DNA of 36,359 bases from JADGHX01 sp035760965 (GCA_035760965.1 DASTRY010000088.1:1-36359); one strand, 5' to 3'; numbered from the stretch's first letter, positions 23,445 through 31,411 are shown. Numbers and translations: made by a program. The notes: a model not told the origin generated them from the sequence alone.

Positions 23445-24194
23445 ATGAGGACCAGTGATCGGGGTTGGCCCGCCCCCATCGAGATCGTGAATCCAGACGG
23501 GCCCTCGCCCATCGTGCTCCTGTGCGAGCACGCTTCGAACTACATTCCGCCGGAATACGGCGGGCTGGGAGTGCCGCCTGCGGAGCTGCAGCGACACATC
23601 GCATGGGACATCGGCGCTGCGGATGTCACGCGCCAGCTGTCGCATCTGCTCGGCGCGGCCGCGTTCCTCGGCACGTATTCGCGTCTCATGATCGACCTGA
23701 ATCGCCCGCCCGGGGCGCGCTCGAGCATCGTGGCCCGCTCAGAATCCACCGACATCCCGGGGAACGTTGCGCTCTCGCCGGCGGAGCGCGAGCGGCGTGA
23801 GCGGCTCATCTTCCGACCTCATCACGCCGCCATCGAAGCGCACTTGCGGGCGCGCGCGGGACGCAAGACGTTCGTCGTGGCGATCCACAGCTTCACGCCG
23901 GTGTATCTCGGCGAGGCGCGCCGATGGCACTTCGGCGTGCTGTTCGAGAAAGGCAAAGCGCTCGCCGAGGCGACGATTGAGCGCTTGCGTGCTCTGGATC
24001 CTGAGCTGAACGTGGGCGCAAACGTGCCGTACAGCGTGACCATCGAGGACGACTACGGTCTGCTCGTGCACGGCGACAACATCGGCAACCCGGCGATGCT
24101 GATCGAGATCCGTCAGGACCTCATCGAGACGGCTGACGCAGCCGAGCGCTGGGCGCAGCGACTTGCGCCGATTCTGCGCGAGGTGTGTGCGTAA
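23445..24194 (+). CDS. N-formylglutamate amidohydrolase family protein
   Basis: A 249-residue zinc amidohydrolase of the HutG/N-formylglutamate deformylase family. Seen: VLLCEHASNYIPPEYGGLG with a putative metal-binding E/H pair, HIAWDIGAADVTRQLS, TYSRLMIDLNRPPG, VVAIHSFTPVYLG and MLIEIRQDLI. In histidine catabolism this enzyme yields glutamate and formate, but no other hut gene is in the window; homologues of this short type occur outside hut operons. Cytoplasmic. The ATG has no ribosome site and lies 11 nt after a TATATA box, so the mRNA may be leaderless. Confidence 0.87.
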   Translation: MRTSDRGWPAPIEIVNPDGPSPIVLLCEHASNYIPPEYGGLGVPPAELQRHIAWDIGAADVTRQLSHLLGAAAFLGTYSRLMIDLNRPPGARSSIVARSESTDIPGNVALSPAERERRERLIFRPHHAAIEAHLRARAGRKTFVVAIHSFTPVYLGEARRWHFGVLFEKGKALAEATIERLRALDPELNVGANVPYSVTIEDDYGLLVHGDNIGNPAMLIEIRQDLIETADAAERWAQRLAPILREVCA

Positions 24195-24214
24195 GAGGAC
24201 GCGCGCCGCCCGCG

Positions 24215-24248
24215 GTGAGACGCCGCTTCGCTGCGGCGTGTCGCTCAC
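24215..24248 (+). terminator. Hairpin downstream of the amidohydrolase gene
   Basis: ACGCCGC-TTCGCT-GCGGCGT (24220-24239) is extended by GTGAG/CTCAC outer arms with a 4-nt bulge. It starts 20 nt after the stop. No T-run follows. The rest of the 200-bp gap to the GST gene contains no gene. Confidence 0.45.
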
Positions 24249-24394
24249 GCGCCCACGTCCCGGCAGCAGCACGTTCGCGAGCACCGGCATCGTCTGCCTG
24301 CGCCGCGCTTTGCCGGTGCGGCGCAAGCGGCGAGATGTGCGTCGTCGCCGCCTGCGACTCGAGGTCACTCGAAAGCCGGCGCGCAGCGGTCAAC

Positions 24395-25039
24395 TCACGC
24401 CGCGGCCGGTATCCGAGGCTGCACGATCGATTTACTCCAGCCGGGTAGCTCGGTCAGCGATTTGTACCACCGCATGATGTTCGGATACTGATCGAGCGGG
24501 AACCGCGAGAACGGCTGCGTGCTGAGCGGCGCGCCGAGCGAGAAGTCCGCGACCGTGGGCTCCTCGCCGACGATGAAGCGCATCCGCGCCAGCTGGCCGT
24601 CGAGCACGGGAGCGACGCGTGCGAGCTTCTCCATTCCTTCCGCCACCTTCGCCGGGTCTTCGGGGCCGATCCGGAACAGCGGCTTCACGAGTCGCTCGAA
24701 GATGACCAGCGCGCAGGCGGGCTCCCAGTGCGCGAGGTCCCAGAACTGCCACTGCGTCACGAGCGCGCGCTTCTGCGGGTCCGCCGGAAATACTCCGCTC
24801 TCCGGCCGCTTCCCGGCGAGATACTGAAGGATCGCATTCGCCTCCCAGAGCACGAAGCCGTCGTCCTCGAGCACGGGCATCTTCTGGTTCGGATTGAGGC
24901 GCGTGTACTCGGCCGTCTTGTGCGTGCCTTGCGCGAAATCGACGATGCAGGTCTCGTAGTCGATGCCCAGGTACGCCGCCAGCGCGACCACCTTGAAAGC
25001 GCGTGGCGAGGGCGGAAAGACGTGTAGCTTGAGGGCCAT
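24395..25039 (-). CDS. Glutathione S-transferase family protein
   Basis: A 214-residue cytoplasmic GST. An N-terminal thioredoxin-like domain (about 1-80) has FPPSPRAFKV as the glutathione-activating region, cis-proline in QKMPVLEDDG, and LWEANAILQYLA, where the usual E-S pair is E-A. The all-helical C-terminal domain (about 88-205) contains EEPTVADFSLGAPL, the N-capping box/hydrophobic staple region. It is likely a detoxification or isomerase-type GST; substrate unknown. Start ATG has GATCGTTT upstream and lies 6 nt after the SRPBCC stop. Third gene of the ArsR-SRPBCC-GST operon, hence probably under ArsR-like control. Confidence 0.92.
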   Translation of the reverse strand: MALKLHVFPPSPRAFKVVALAAYLGIDYETCIVDFAQGTHKTAEYTRLNPNQKMPVLEDDGFVLWEANAILQYLAGKRPESGVFPADPQKRALVTQWQFWDLAHWEPACALVIFERLVKPLFRIGPEDPAKVAEGMEKLARVAPVLDGQLARMRFIVGEEPTVADFSLGAPLSTQPFSRFPLDQYPNIMRWYKSLTELPGWSKSIVQPRIPAAA

Positions 25040-25045
25040 AAACGA

Positions 25046-25537
25046 TCACTCCCTGGCCGCAACGGCGGCGGCGTAGGTTTGCAGGATGAGGCCCCAGCCG
25101 TTCGGGGCATCCACTTTCTGTCGCAGCTCCGACGCATCGCCGCCGAGCCGTTCGAGGTGGCGATGCTCGAGCTCGACGAGCGTGACGCCCTCGCTCTCGG
25201 CGATGAAGCGAATCTCCACTTCGCTGATCGCCGTGGGGTCGTACTTGAACCGGTGGTTGATCTGCCAGGCGAGCAGCACGCGCAGCGGTGGCTCCCACGC
25301 CAGCACCTTGCCCCACTCGCACTCCGAGCCGTCCTCGCCGCGCTCGTACCAGCGGCCGCCGACCCGCGGCTCGATGAACGCCTCCTTCATCGGCGCCGCG
25401 CCGATGTGATGCGAGCGCGGCCACCAGCGGGCGAAGCCCGCCGTGAAGACTTCAAAGGCGCGTGCGGCGTCGGCGTTGACGCGGACGCTCTTGCGGACGG
25501 GCGCGACGGTGACTACGCGAGGATTCGGCCGATTCAT
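25046..25537 (-). CDS. SRPBCC (AHSA1-like) domain protein
   Basis: A 163-residue START-like protein: RKSVRVNADAARAFEVFTAGFARWWP, EPRVGGRWYERGEDGSECEWGKVLAWEPPLRVLLAWQI, an acidic strand SEVEIRFIAESEGVTLVELEHRHLERLG and a C-terminal helix GWGLILQTYA. The fold encloses a hydrophobic pocket for lipids or small ligands; the ligand is unknown. ArsR plus AHSA1 pairs are a common arrangement. The ATG at 25537 has AAAGG about 9 nt upstream and lies inside the 3' end of the ArsR gene, overlapping it by 86 bp in another frame. Confidence 0.88.
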   Translation of the reverse strand: MNRPNPRVVTVAPVRKSVRVNADAARAFEVFTAGFARWWPRSHHIGAAPMKEAFIEPRVGGRWYERGEDGSECEWGKVLAWEPPLRVLLAWQINHRFKYDPTAISEVEIRFIAESEGVTLVELEHRHLERLGGDASELRQKVDAPNGWGLILQTYAAAVAARE

Positions 25538-25850
25538 TCGGGCTGCCTTTCGGTTGTCGTTCCACTTCGGCTTTGAAGGCCTCGAGCGCGGTATCCCAGA
25601 ACTGGTCGAGCCAGCTCCGCAACGCACCGAGCCCCTGGGGGTCGATGTAGTACACGCGACGCGTGCCCTCGGCCTGATCGGTCACGAGGCCCGCTTCCTT
25701 CAGAACCTTTAAGTGCTGGGAAACGGCCGGACGGCTCACCGGCATTTCCGCAGCGAGCTCGCCGACCGCGCGCGGGCCGTCGCGCAGCTGCTCGAACACT
25801 CGTCGGCGCGTCGGGTCCGCCAGCGCCAGGAGGGCCGCTTCGTAAGTCAT
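25452..25850 (-). CDS. ArsR-family (SdpR-like) winged-helix repressor
   Basis: A 132-residue regulator. Winged helix at about 8-78: LADPTRRRVFEQLRDGPRAVGELA, recognition helix SRPAVSQHLKVLKEAGLV, wing TDQAEGTRRVYYIDPQG. No metal-binding cysteines, so it is not a metal sensor of the classic type. The family normally ends near WDTALEAFKAEVERQ; here the frame continues through 86 bp of the SRPBCC gene, adding an Arg-rich tail (RRARPQERPRQRRRRTRL) that may simply result from a missing stop. The ATG lies in the centre of a perfect 18-bp palindrome, a likely autoregulatory operator. First gene of the operon. Confidence 0.9.
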   Translation of the reverse strand: MTYEAALLALADPTRRRVFEQLRDGPRAVGELAAEMPVSRPAVSQHLKVLKEAGLVTDQAEGTRRVYYIDPQGLGALRSWLDQFWDTALEAFKAEVERQPKGSPNESAESSRSHRRARPQERPRQRRRRTRL

Positions 25851-25858
25851 GACTTACG
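25841..25858. promoter_or_regulatory. Perfect 18-bp palindrome over the ArsR start codon (putative operator)
   Basis: CGTAAGTCATGACTTACG is identical to its reverse complement and its centre is the ATG of the ArsR gene. Dyad operators of this size are typical for dimeric ArsR regulators, and this position would block initiation. The gene for the likely binder begins here, so autoregulation is the simplest reading. Confidence 0.65.
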
Positions 25859-25932
25859 GTAACCTGCTGCCTACCCGAAAGCAAGCCCGGAGCCGGGCCG
25901 GAAGTCGGGAGAACAGTCGACCCGAAACGCAA

Positions 25933-25960
25933 ACGGCCGCTCCGGGACTGGAGCGGCCGT
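25933..25960 (-). terminator. Intrinsic terminator for the DUF6491-like lipoprotein gene
   Basis: An 11-bp perfect stem (ACGGCCGCTCC with GGAGCGGCCGT) closes a 6-nt loop. On the minus strand it is followed by TTTGCGTTT. It lies 50 nt after the lipoprotein stop and before the ArsR promoter region. Confidence 0.75.
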
Positions 25961-26009
25961 GGCCGGGTTTCGAGAAGGTGCCGGAATGCGCTTGACGCGC
26001 GGTGCGCAG

Positions 26010-26426
26010 CTAGCCTTGCGCCTTGCGTTCCTCCGCGAGGTCGGCGCGCATCTGCCGATAGTTCACGGGGCGAATCTCGCTGATGCGACAGGATTCGCGG
26101 CCCACGCGAATCGAATCGAACCCGCTCTGCACCTGGTGCGGGAAGTGCGAGGTGATCGCGATGCGCGTGGCGAACGGCAGGTCGATACAGGGCCCGAACA
26201 CCTTGATGAGGTACGCCTCGTTCAGGTTCGTCTGCACGAGGACATGCTGGTCGTCCACCGGAGTCCAGCTGTTGAACGCCCCGTAGACGTGGAACTCGGT
26301 GACGGGGTCACCTGTGTATTGCTTGATGCGCGCGAGGTACTGCTGATCCGACTCGCGCCGGGGAATTCCGGAGCAGGCCGACAGCGCAGCCGCGACGAGC
26401 AAGGTCAGGGCAATCGCAACTCTCAT
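26010..26426 (-). CDS. Small lipoprotein, DUF6491-like
   Basis: A 138-residue lipoprotein: signal ALTLLVAAALSAC with the lipidated Cys at residue 18. The mature part has FNSWTPVDDQHVLVQTNLNEAYLIKVFGPC, DLPFATRIAITS, and a terminal FDSIRVGRESCRISEIRPVNY. The YLIKV-PC-DLPFA-RI pattern with two cysteines is the DUF6491 pattern; function unknown. It is probably anchored in the periplasm. It lies 105 nt downstream of the HELGH protein gene in the same direction, and a strong terminator follows. The intergenic 105 bp contains a CCCTGCAGGG palindrome and no gene. Confidence 0.78.
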   Translation of the reverse strand: MRVAIALTLLVAAALSACSGIPRRESDQQYLARIKQYTGDPVTEFHVYGAFNSWTPVDDQHVLVQTNLNEAYLIKVFGPCIDLPFATRIAITSHFPHQVQSGFDSIRVGRESCRISEIRPVNYRQMRADLAEERKAQG

Positions 26427-26531
26427 GACAGGCCTCTAGCTCTCGAAAAGTATGCCCCTATGACGCGCGAGTGTGCGCTCCAGTTCCCTGCAGGGCCGCT
26501 CAGTTGCAGGTCGCCCACGCCTGCTGCGAGG

Positions 26532-28067
26532 TCATTGACGGGCGTAGGTTCCCGCTTTCGTCATCGCATTGAAGAGATCGGTGAGCTGTGCCGCCGTCGC
26601 CGCGTTCACACCGCTGCGCTTCGTGAAATCGGTCAGGTTCTTGAAAGGTCCCTTGGTGCGCCGGCTCTCGAGCGCGCGATCCGCCGTCGCGCCGTCGATG
26701 CCGGGCAATTGCATCAAATGTTCTCGCTCGGCGGTGTTGAGATTCACCGCGAGCGCATTCGGCTGCTCCTTGAAGAGCCAGATCCCGGGCGCCAACGCCG
26801 CGCGTGCCATCGAAGGCGAGTGCGCAACGGTCTCCTGTAAGCGCGCCAGCGCCGCGCGCGCCGTCTTCAGATCACCGACGAACGCCGCCATGTCGCCGCT
26901 GCGGCCGTGCAGGGCCACCGCTTCGAAGCTCGCGGTCAACGAGGCGTCTGCCGTCGCGCCGTACGTCGTGTCGATGAACAAGGCGAGGACGCGCGCGCCC
27001 TCTTTCGCATCGAGCGAGCGGCGCGCCTCGATCAGATCCAGAACGAGCGGCGCCTCCGGATCGAGCCGCGGCTGCTTGTTGAGCACCGCGAGCGCATCGA
27101 AGACCGCCGAGTAGCGCTGCAGGACCGCCGACTGCTCGGCCGAGCCGGGCACGAGCCAGCGATAGAAAATCGTCGCGAGCACGCCTTCGGATGCCATCAT
27201 CTGATTGCCGTTTTTCAGGCGTGCCGTGTCGAAGAGCGTGCTCTGGTCGCGGCGGGCCACCGGATCGCCGGGGCCGGGCAAGGTGATCTGCGCTTGCACG
27301 AACCAATTGCGGCGCATGCCGTCGACGCGGCTCGCGCGGTCGAGATTGCTGAGCCAGTACCCCACGAACGGCTTGCTGTCGAGACCGAGATCGTGGTTGC
27401 GCAGGGCCGCGTTGTGCGTCAACCGCCGCGCGAGGCCCTGGAAGTGGATCGCGAAGCCTTCGTCGAACGCGGTCGGATTGTCCGTGACGGCGAGACTGCC
27501 GTGCGGCGTGCGTGAATAGCCCTGTGGCAGCTTCGGCAGCAGCCGCCGCAGGAACACGTGGCCCAGCTCGTGCGCGAAGATCTCTTCGAAAGCGCCGTTC
27601 GCCACGGTCTCCGCATCGACCACCAGATCGACGAACGGCTCGTCGACGAAGCGCTCGCTGTCCGGCTCACGTACCTCGCCACGCTCGGGACGATCGCGGC
27701 TCTCGCGGCGATCGCGCCCATCGTGTTTCTCGCGCAGCCAGAATCCCCTCCGCGCGAATCCACCCTCTTCCGTGGACAGATATAGCCACGTCGGCGATGG
27801 CGTGACCGCACCCGCTTTGTGCTGGGCGATCTCGTCCAGCGCGAGCATGGTGGCCGTGAACCCGTGCACGGCTTCTTTCTGGAGCTGCTCGTAGAGCGGG
27901 CCGCTTCGCAAGCGCGTCACCACGGGCACCATGGCGCCGTGCGGATCGGCCTTCTGCTCGGCCTTGCCGCCGGACAGCTCGGGCATGAGCACCCCAAGCT
28001 CGGCCGCCGGCGCAGCGCCGATATAGCCCATGCACGCCGCCAGGAGAATTCCGAGCAGCTCCTTCAT
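26532..28067 (-). CDS. Exported HELGH zinc-peptidase-like protein fused to a ComEA-type helix-hairpin-helix
   Basis: A 511-residue protein with a signal peptide (KELLGILLAACMGYIGAAPAA, about 1-22). A zincin motif H166-E-L-G-H170 is followed by E203 in AFDEGFAIHF, giving the three zinc ligands and catalytic Glu of a gluzincin. A charged segment (about 112-138, HDGRDRRESRDRPERGE) precedes it. The helical middle is not recognised. Residues about 437-505 form a (HhH)2 domain with VNLNTAEREHLMQLPGI and KGPFKNLTDF, as in ComEA, where it binds incoming DNA. ATG 28067 with GGGAAG upstream is preferred over GTG 28082. Role unknown; the zincin/HhH pairing suggests a periplasmic peptidase with a DNA- or protein-docking tail. 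Confidence 0.82.
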   Translation of the reverse strand: MKELLGILLAACMGYIGAAPAAELGVLMPELSGGKAEQKADPHGAMVPVVTRLRSGPLYEQLQKEAVHGFTATMLALDEIAQHKAGAVTPSPTWLYLSTEEGGFARRGFWLREKHDGRDRRESRDRPERGEVREPDSERFVDEPFVDLVVDAETVANGAFEEIFAHELGHVFLRRLLPKLPQGYSRTPHGSLAVTDNPTAFDEGFAIHFQGLARRLTHNAALRNHDLGLDSKPFVGYWLSNLDRASRVDGMRRNWFVQAQITLPGPGDPVARRDQSTLFDTARLKNGNQMMASEGVLATIFYRWLVPGSAEQSAVLQRYSAVFDALAVLNKQPRLDPEAPLVLDLIEARRSLDAKEGARVLALFIDTTYGATADASLTASFEAVALHGRSGDMAAFVGDLKTARAALARLQETVAHSPSMARAALAPGIWLFKEQPNALAVNLNTAEREHLMQLPGIDGATADRALESRRTKGPFKNLTDFTKRSGVNAATAAQLTDLFNAMTKAGTYARQ

Positions 28068-28381
28068 CGATCTTCCCGTCACGCGCTGCTTGCGTGACCC
28101 GACTTTACGCGCGCGCCGCAGCCCCAGCCAATCGCCGCCGCGAGAACGTCAGGCAGGGTACCGACGGACCCGAGCAGCACCGGGTCCCGCACATGCCTCG
28201 GCCTTTGCGGACCGCAGAGCAGTGGCCACGTCTGACGGGCGGTCGACGTGCCGCGCTCGATGGCCTGCTGTGGGATGCGGCCTGCTTCGCAGCAATGGCC
28301 ACGCCGCGGCGGGCTTCGACCTGCCGCGCTGGCTCCCGCGCCCTGCTTCGGTGCAGGTATGCAGTTTGCTCGACAGAGCCC
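28068..28381. other. Divergent intergenic region, no gene recognised
   Basis: About 314 bp lies between the HELGH protein gene and the DUF3175 gene. It contains one clear hairpin, GGACCCG-N8-CGGGTCC at 28166-28187. The plus-strand frame of DUF3175 stays open through part of it, but the encoded sequence has no family features, so I see no extra gene. Confidence 0.5.
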
Positions 28382-28744
28382 ATGGCAGCCCATCGCAAAA
28401 ATTCCCGCGCCAAGCGGGCCCATACGTCGGCTCGATCGCGCGCCCACGCGCGCGGCAAGACGCGCGGCAAGAAGTGGTCGGCGAAGGTGATGGAGCGCAG
28501 CGACGCGCTCGATCTCGAGCAATCGGTGTTCAAGTCGTCGAGCCCGCGACACATTGCGCTGTCGCTCAAGCGCTCCGCCGAGGCGAGCACACGCCGCAAA
28601 GGGACGCCGTATCAGTCCGCGATGTCGATGCTGAACTTCTACATCAATCGCGGCGGCCGCAATCTCTCGAAGAGCCGCAAGGCGATTCTCGAGCGCGCGA
28701 AGCCCGAGCTGCGCAAAGCCTTTCACCGCGACGCCTCACCGTAG
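28382..28744 (+). CDS. DUF3175 family protein
   Basis: A 120-residue very basic protein. The first 34 residues are Lys/Arg-rich (AHRKNSRAKRAHTSARSR). The DUF3175 core follows: KKWSAKVMERSDALDLEQSVFKS, IALSLKRSAEAST, RRKGTPYQSAMSMLNFYINRGG and SKSRKAILERAKPELRKAF. Function is unknown; charge suggests nucleic acid or membrane contact. ATG 28382 fits family length; the frame is open upstream to 28094 but without similarity to known proteins. Its last 9 bases overlap the stop of the convergent patatin gene. Confidence 0.85.
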   Translation: MAAHRKNSRAKRAHTSARSRAHARGKTRGKKWSAKVMERSDALDLEQSVFKSSSPRHIALSLKRSAEASTRRKGTPYQSAMSMLNFYINRGGRNLSKSRKAILERAKPELRKAFHRDASP

Positions 28745-30865
28745 CGCCTCTGCGATGCGCTCGATCGCACGGGCGGCGCAGTCCGTCGCCGGCGCGCACG
28801 TCGTGAGCTGATCGCGAATCTGGTCTTGCACGTGCTCCGAGAGCACCCAGCCGAGAGGCAAGTCGGACTTCGAGCGATACAGCGTGGCGGCGACGAACGT
28901 GAAGCGGTTGTCGTCTGCCCCGTTCTTCATGAATTCGATCGATTGCCTCGCGTGCGCGCTGCGCGTCGCGAGCAGCGCGCGCACCGGCGACAGCGATTCG
29001 GAGAGGAGCTCACGCCCGTTCAGCACGCTACCGCGCGGCACCGGTGCGTTCGGCGGATCGTTCGGGATGTGCAGTACGATGATGCGCATCGGCCGCTGCC
29101 CCTCGGGCAACCGCGCGCGGGCACGACGGATCGCCCGCGCGATCTCCTGCAGCGTCGCTGTGCCCGAGTTGTCGAAGTAGCCGCCGTCGACGAGGCGGAT
29201 CCATCGGTCCCGGCCGGCGCGATGCGTGTCGACGAGTCCGGCCGGGCTCACATACGTGAAGCGTGCGCTCAAATGCGCCGCCGTGCTCAGCGGCAGCTCG
29301 GTGCCGAGAATGCGGCTCACGTCCAATGCGTCGCCGAGCGGGCCGACCTGCCCTTCCGGGTATGAGCCGAGCGGATGAATCACCGCGCGCTGGCCGGTCT
29401 CGACGACCGTGCTGTTCAGAAACAGCAGCGGCACGGCGTGCGGCTCGATGCCCCAGAGATCGTGAAAAGAATGGCGGAAGCGTGCTGCGTCGTCGGGATG
29501 CGCCCGTGCCCACGCGCGCTCCCAGGATTTCTCGAGCGCAATCGCCCGATCGTTGAAGACCGGCAGCGGAATGAATCGCTGCAGCAGGTCCGGGAACAGC
29601 ATCGTCGCGAGCGTCGGAGACAGGAAGTCCCGACCTAGCGTGTCGTCGACTTCGGCGACGCGCGTGCGGCCGCTCGTCTCCGGATGCTGCACGCGGCGCG
29701 CAACGATGGCCGCAAACGTGGCACCGCCGAGCGCCCCGCCCGATACCCCGCTGATTGCGAACACGTGACGCGAGAACGGCACCGGCTGTCCCGCCGTCTC
29801 GTCTTCGAGACGTGCGAGAACCGAAGCACTCCAGTACGCCGCACGAATGCCGCCGCCTTCCGCGGCGACCAGCACGACGGGAACCGGTCCCGTGCCGGGC
29901 GTCTTCGCGGCCAGCTCGCTCCACCATTCGGCGAAGTATTGATCGAGTGTGCGATCGGCCAGCGGCGAGCGCGGCAGCGAGTCGGCCACCGGCTGCGAGG
30001 CGCGGCTGAGAAAGCCGTGCGAACGCATCGTCGGAGTGGCGCGAACGGCGTGGTTGTCGTTGAACGGACTGATGATCACGACCCAGATGAGCAGCAGCAC
30101 CAGCACCGGCACGTCGTAGTGGTTGCCCATGTAGACGAAGGTGCTGCCCACGACGGCGATCAACCCCAGCGCCAGCACCAGTATTGCCGGCGCACCGATC
30201 GCCGCGATCGGCCGAACGACATAAAGGAGCATCAGTGCCGCGTTCGCGAGGAGCAGCAGCACGATGATGACCCGCGTCATCCGGGGCAGCTCTCTCCAGG
30301 ACCGAAGGTCGCGTCGCTCCGTGGTCTCCTGCTCCGCCAATGCGTCGAGGCGCGGCATGCGCGCGAGAACGCGGCGCCCGTGCACATAGAGGCCCACGAC
30401 GACCGCGATCGCGAGCAGCGCGGCCGCCAGTGTGTACACCGCGGCCGGGTATGCCGAGCCCTTCGCCAGCAGCAGGACTCGCACACCGATCGCTGTAGGC
30501 ACGAGCACCGCGAGCCATCGCGGGAGATGACGCTTGAGCCCCGGCAGCACCGACGCCTGCGATGCCGGAATGCTGTCGAACCTGAACCGCAGCATCGTGC
30601 GCGCCGTGTACCAGACGATGAGCGCCTCGAAGGCTGCCGCGAGCAACAGGCTCGCGATCTGCCCGCGGCGCGCGTCTTCGCCCACGGCTCGCAGGATGTC
30701 GGTAAGCTGATCGCTCGCGACCAGCACGATGATGAGCACGGTCGGCACGAGCAAGCTGAAGCGGATGATCTTCAGCACCGCGGTGATGTCGCGGATACGG
30801 CACCACAGCGCGTGCCCGCGCGTCATCAGGGCCTCGAACGCGTTCCTTCGTGTTGTCTCGTCCAT
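28736..30865 (-). CDS. Patatin-like phospholipase domain with N-terminal multi-pass membrane region
   Basis: A 709-residue integral membrane protein. About seven hydrophobic segments lie between residues 35 and 268. The C-terminal part (about 320-700) is patatin-like: oxyanion motif EGGGIR (336-341), nucleophile S375 in ISGVSGGALGG, and D560 of the Ser-Asp dyad in LVDGGYFDNSG. Patatins are lipid acyl hydrolases; a membrane-tethered form would act on membrane lipid. The ATG at 30865 has GGGAGG 7 nt upstream, so an in-frame start at 30901 is rejected. It follows the DUF4112 membrane protein gene by 42 nt. The topology and natural substrate are unknown. Confidence 0.87.
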   Translation of the reverse strand: MDETTRRNAFEALMTRGHALWCRIRDITAVLKIIRFSLLVPTVLIIVLVASDQLTDILRAVGEDARRGQIASLLLAAAFEALIVWYTARTMLRFRFDSIPASQASVLPGLKRHLPRWLAVLVPTAIGVRVLLLAKGSAYPAAVYTLAAALLAIAVVVGLYVHGRRVLARMPRLDALAEQETTERRDLRSWRELPRMTRVIIVLLLLANAALMLLYVVRPIAAIGAPAILVLALGLIAVVGSTFVYMGNHYDVPVLVLLLIWVVIISPFNDNHAVRATPTMRSHGFLSRASQPVADSLPRSPLADRTLDQYFAEWWSELAAKTPGTGPVPVVLVAAEGGGIRAAYWSASVLARLEDETAGQPVPFSRHVFAISGVSGGALGGATFAAIVARRVQHPETSGRTRVAEVDDTLGRDFLSPTLATMLFPDLLQRFIPLPVFNDRAIALEKSWERAWARAHPDDAARFRHSFHDLWGIEPHAVPLLFLNSTVVETGQRAVIHPLGSYPEGQVGPLGDALDVSRILGTELPLSTAAHLSARFTYVSPAGLVDTHRAGRDRWIRLVDGGYFDNSGTATLQEIARAIRRARARLPEGQRPMRIIVLHIPNDPPNAPVPRGSVLNGRELLSESLSPVRALLATRSAHARQSIEFMKNGADDNRFTFVAATLYRSKSDLPLGWVLSEHVQDQIRDQLTTCAPATDCAARAIERIAEALR

Positions 30866-30907
30866 GGGCGACCTCCCCGCATGGAAGTCGCTACAGTACA
30901 CAAAGTC

Positions 30908-31411
30908 TCAGCGAAAGAGACCGATCAGCGCCGCCACCCCGACGGCGACCAGCCAGACGATGCCGGCAATTGCGGCGAGCGCCCCCACGACGAGGAGGAT
31001 GAGCACAATGCGGCTCGTGCGCTGCGTGCGGCGCGGCTCCGCCAGCCACCGCTCGAGAAGCAAGCGATTGCGCGTGTTGGCCTTGAACCCGAAATCGAAC
31101 AAGTCGCCGGCGAACGGCACGCTGCCGATCACCGTGTCGACGAGCAGGTTCAGCAGCATGCGCGTGATCAGCGACGGCGGCGCGCCGAGCTGGCCAGCCA
31201 GCATGACCCCGAACGTACCGAGGGCGGCACTGAGGAGATCGCCGACGACCGGCACGAGCCCAAGCAGCGGATCGAGGCCGAAGCGCCACTTGGTGCCCGG
31301 CAAGCGAAAGGCCTCGTCCAGAAGCCTTGCGAGCAGATGATAGAGCGCGAGCGCGTCGGGACGGCTCTCGGGGATGGGACGGCTGGGATCGTCGTGGTCG
31401 TACGTGGTCAC
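30908..31411 (-). CDS. DUF4112 membrane protein
   Basis: A 167-residue protein with the DUF4112 core: LARLLDEAFRLPGTKWRFGLDPLLGLVPVVGDLL, then LVDTVIGSVPFAGDLFDFGFKANTRNRLLLERWL, and a C-terminal membrane helix (IVLILLVVGALAAIAGIVWLVAVGVAALIGLF). The G-D-P-L-G-P-G-D repeats mark two re-entrant or membrane-associated helical hairpins. Function unknown. The GTG at 31411 fits the family start; an ATG at 31471 is in frame and would add 20 residues, but neither has a strong ribosome site. It is the first gene of a two-gene unit with the membrane patatin, so a shared membrane role is plausible. The 208 bp upstream hold no recognisable gene. Confidence 0.82.
   Translation of the reverse strand: MTTYDHDDPSRPIPESRPDALALYHLLARLLDEAFRLPGTKWRFGLDPLLGLVPVVGDLLSAALGTFGVMLAGQLGAPPSLITRMLLNLLVDTVIGSVPFAGDLFDFGFKANTRNRLLLERWLAEPRRTQRTSRIVLILLVVGALAAIAGIVWLVAVGVAALIGLFR

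Noticed and set aside
23445..24194. Histidine utilisation (hut) operon member
   Set aside because: No hutH, hutU, hutI or hutC neighbour is present, so assignment to histidine degradation is not supported.
28094..28381. N-terminal extension of DUF3175
   Set aside because: Open but without family similarity; the conserved protein with its basic N-terminus begins at 28382.
28736..31411. CBASS or other patatin-based antiphage system
   Set aside because: The patatin is membrane-fused and no nucleotidyltransferase, ubiquitin-like or HORMA gene is present.
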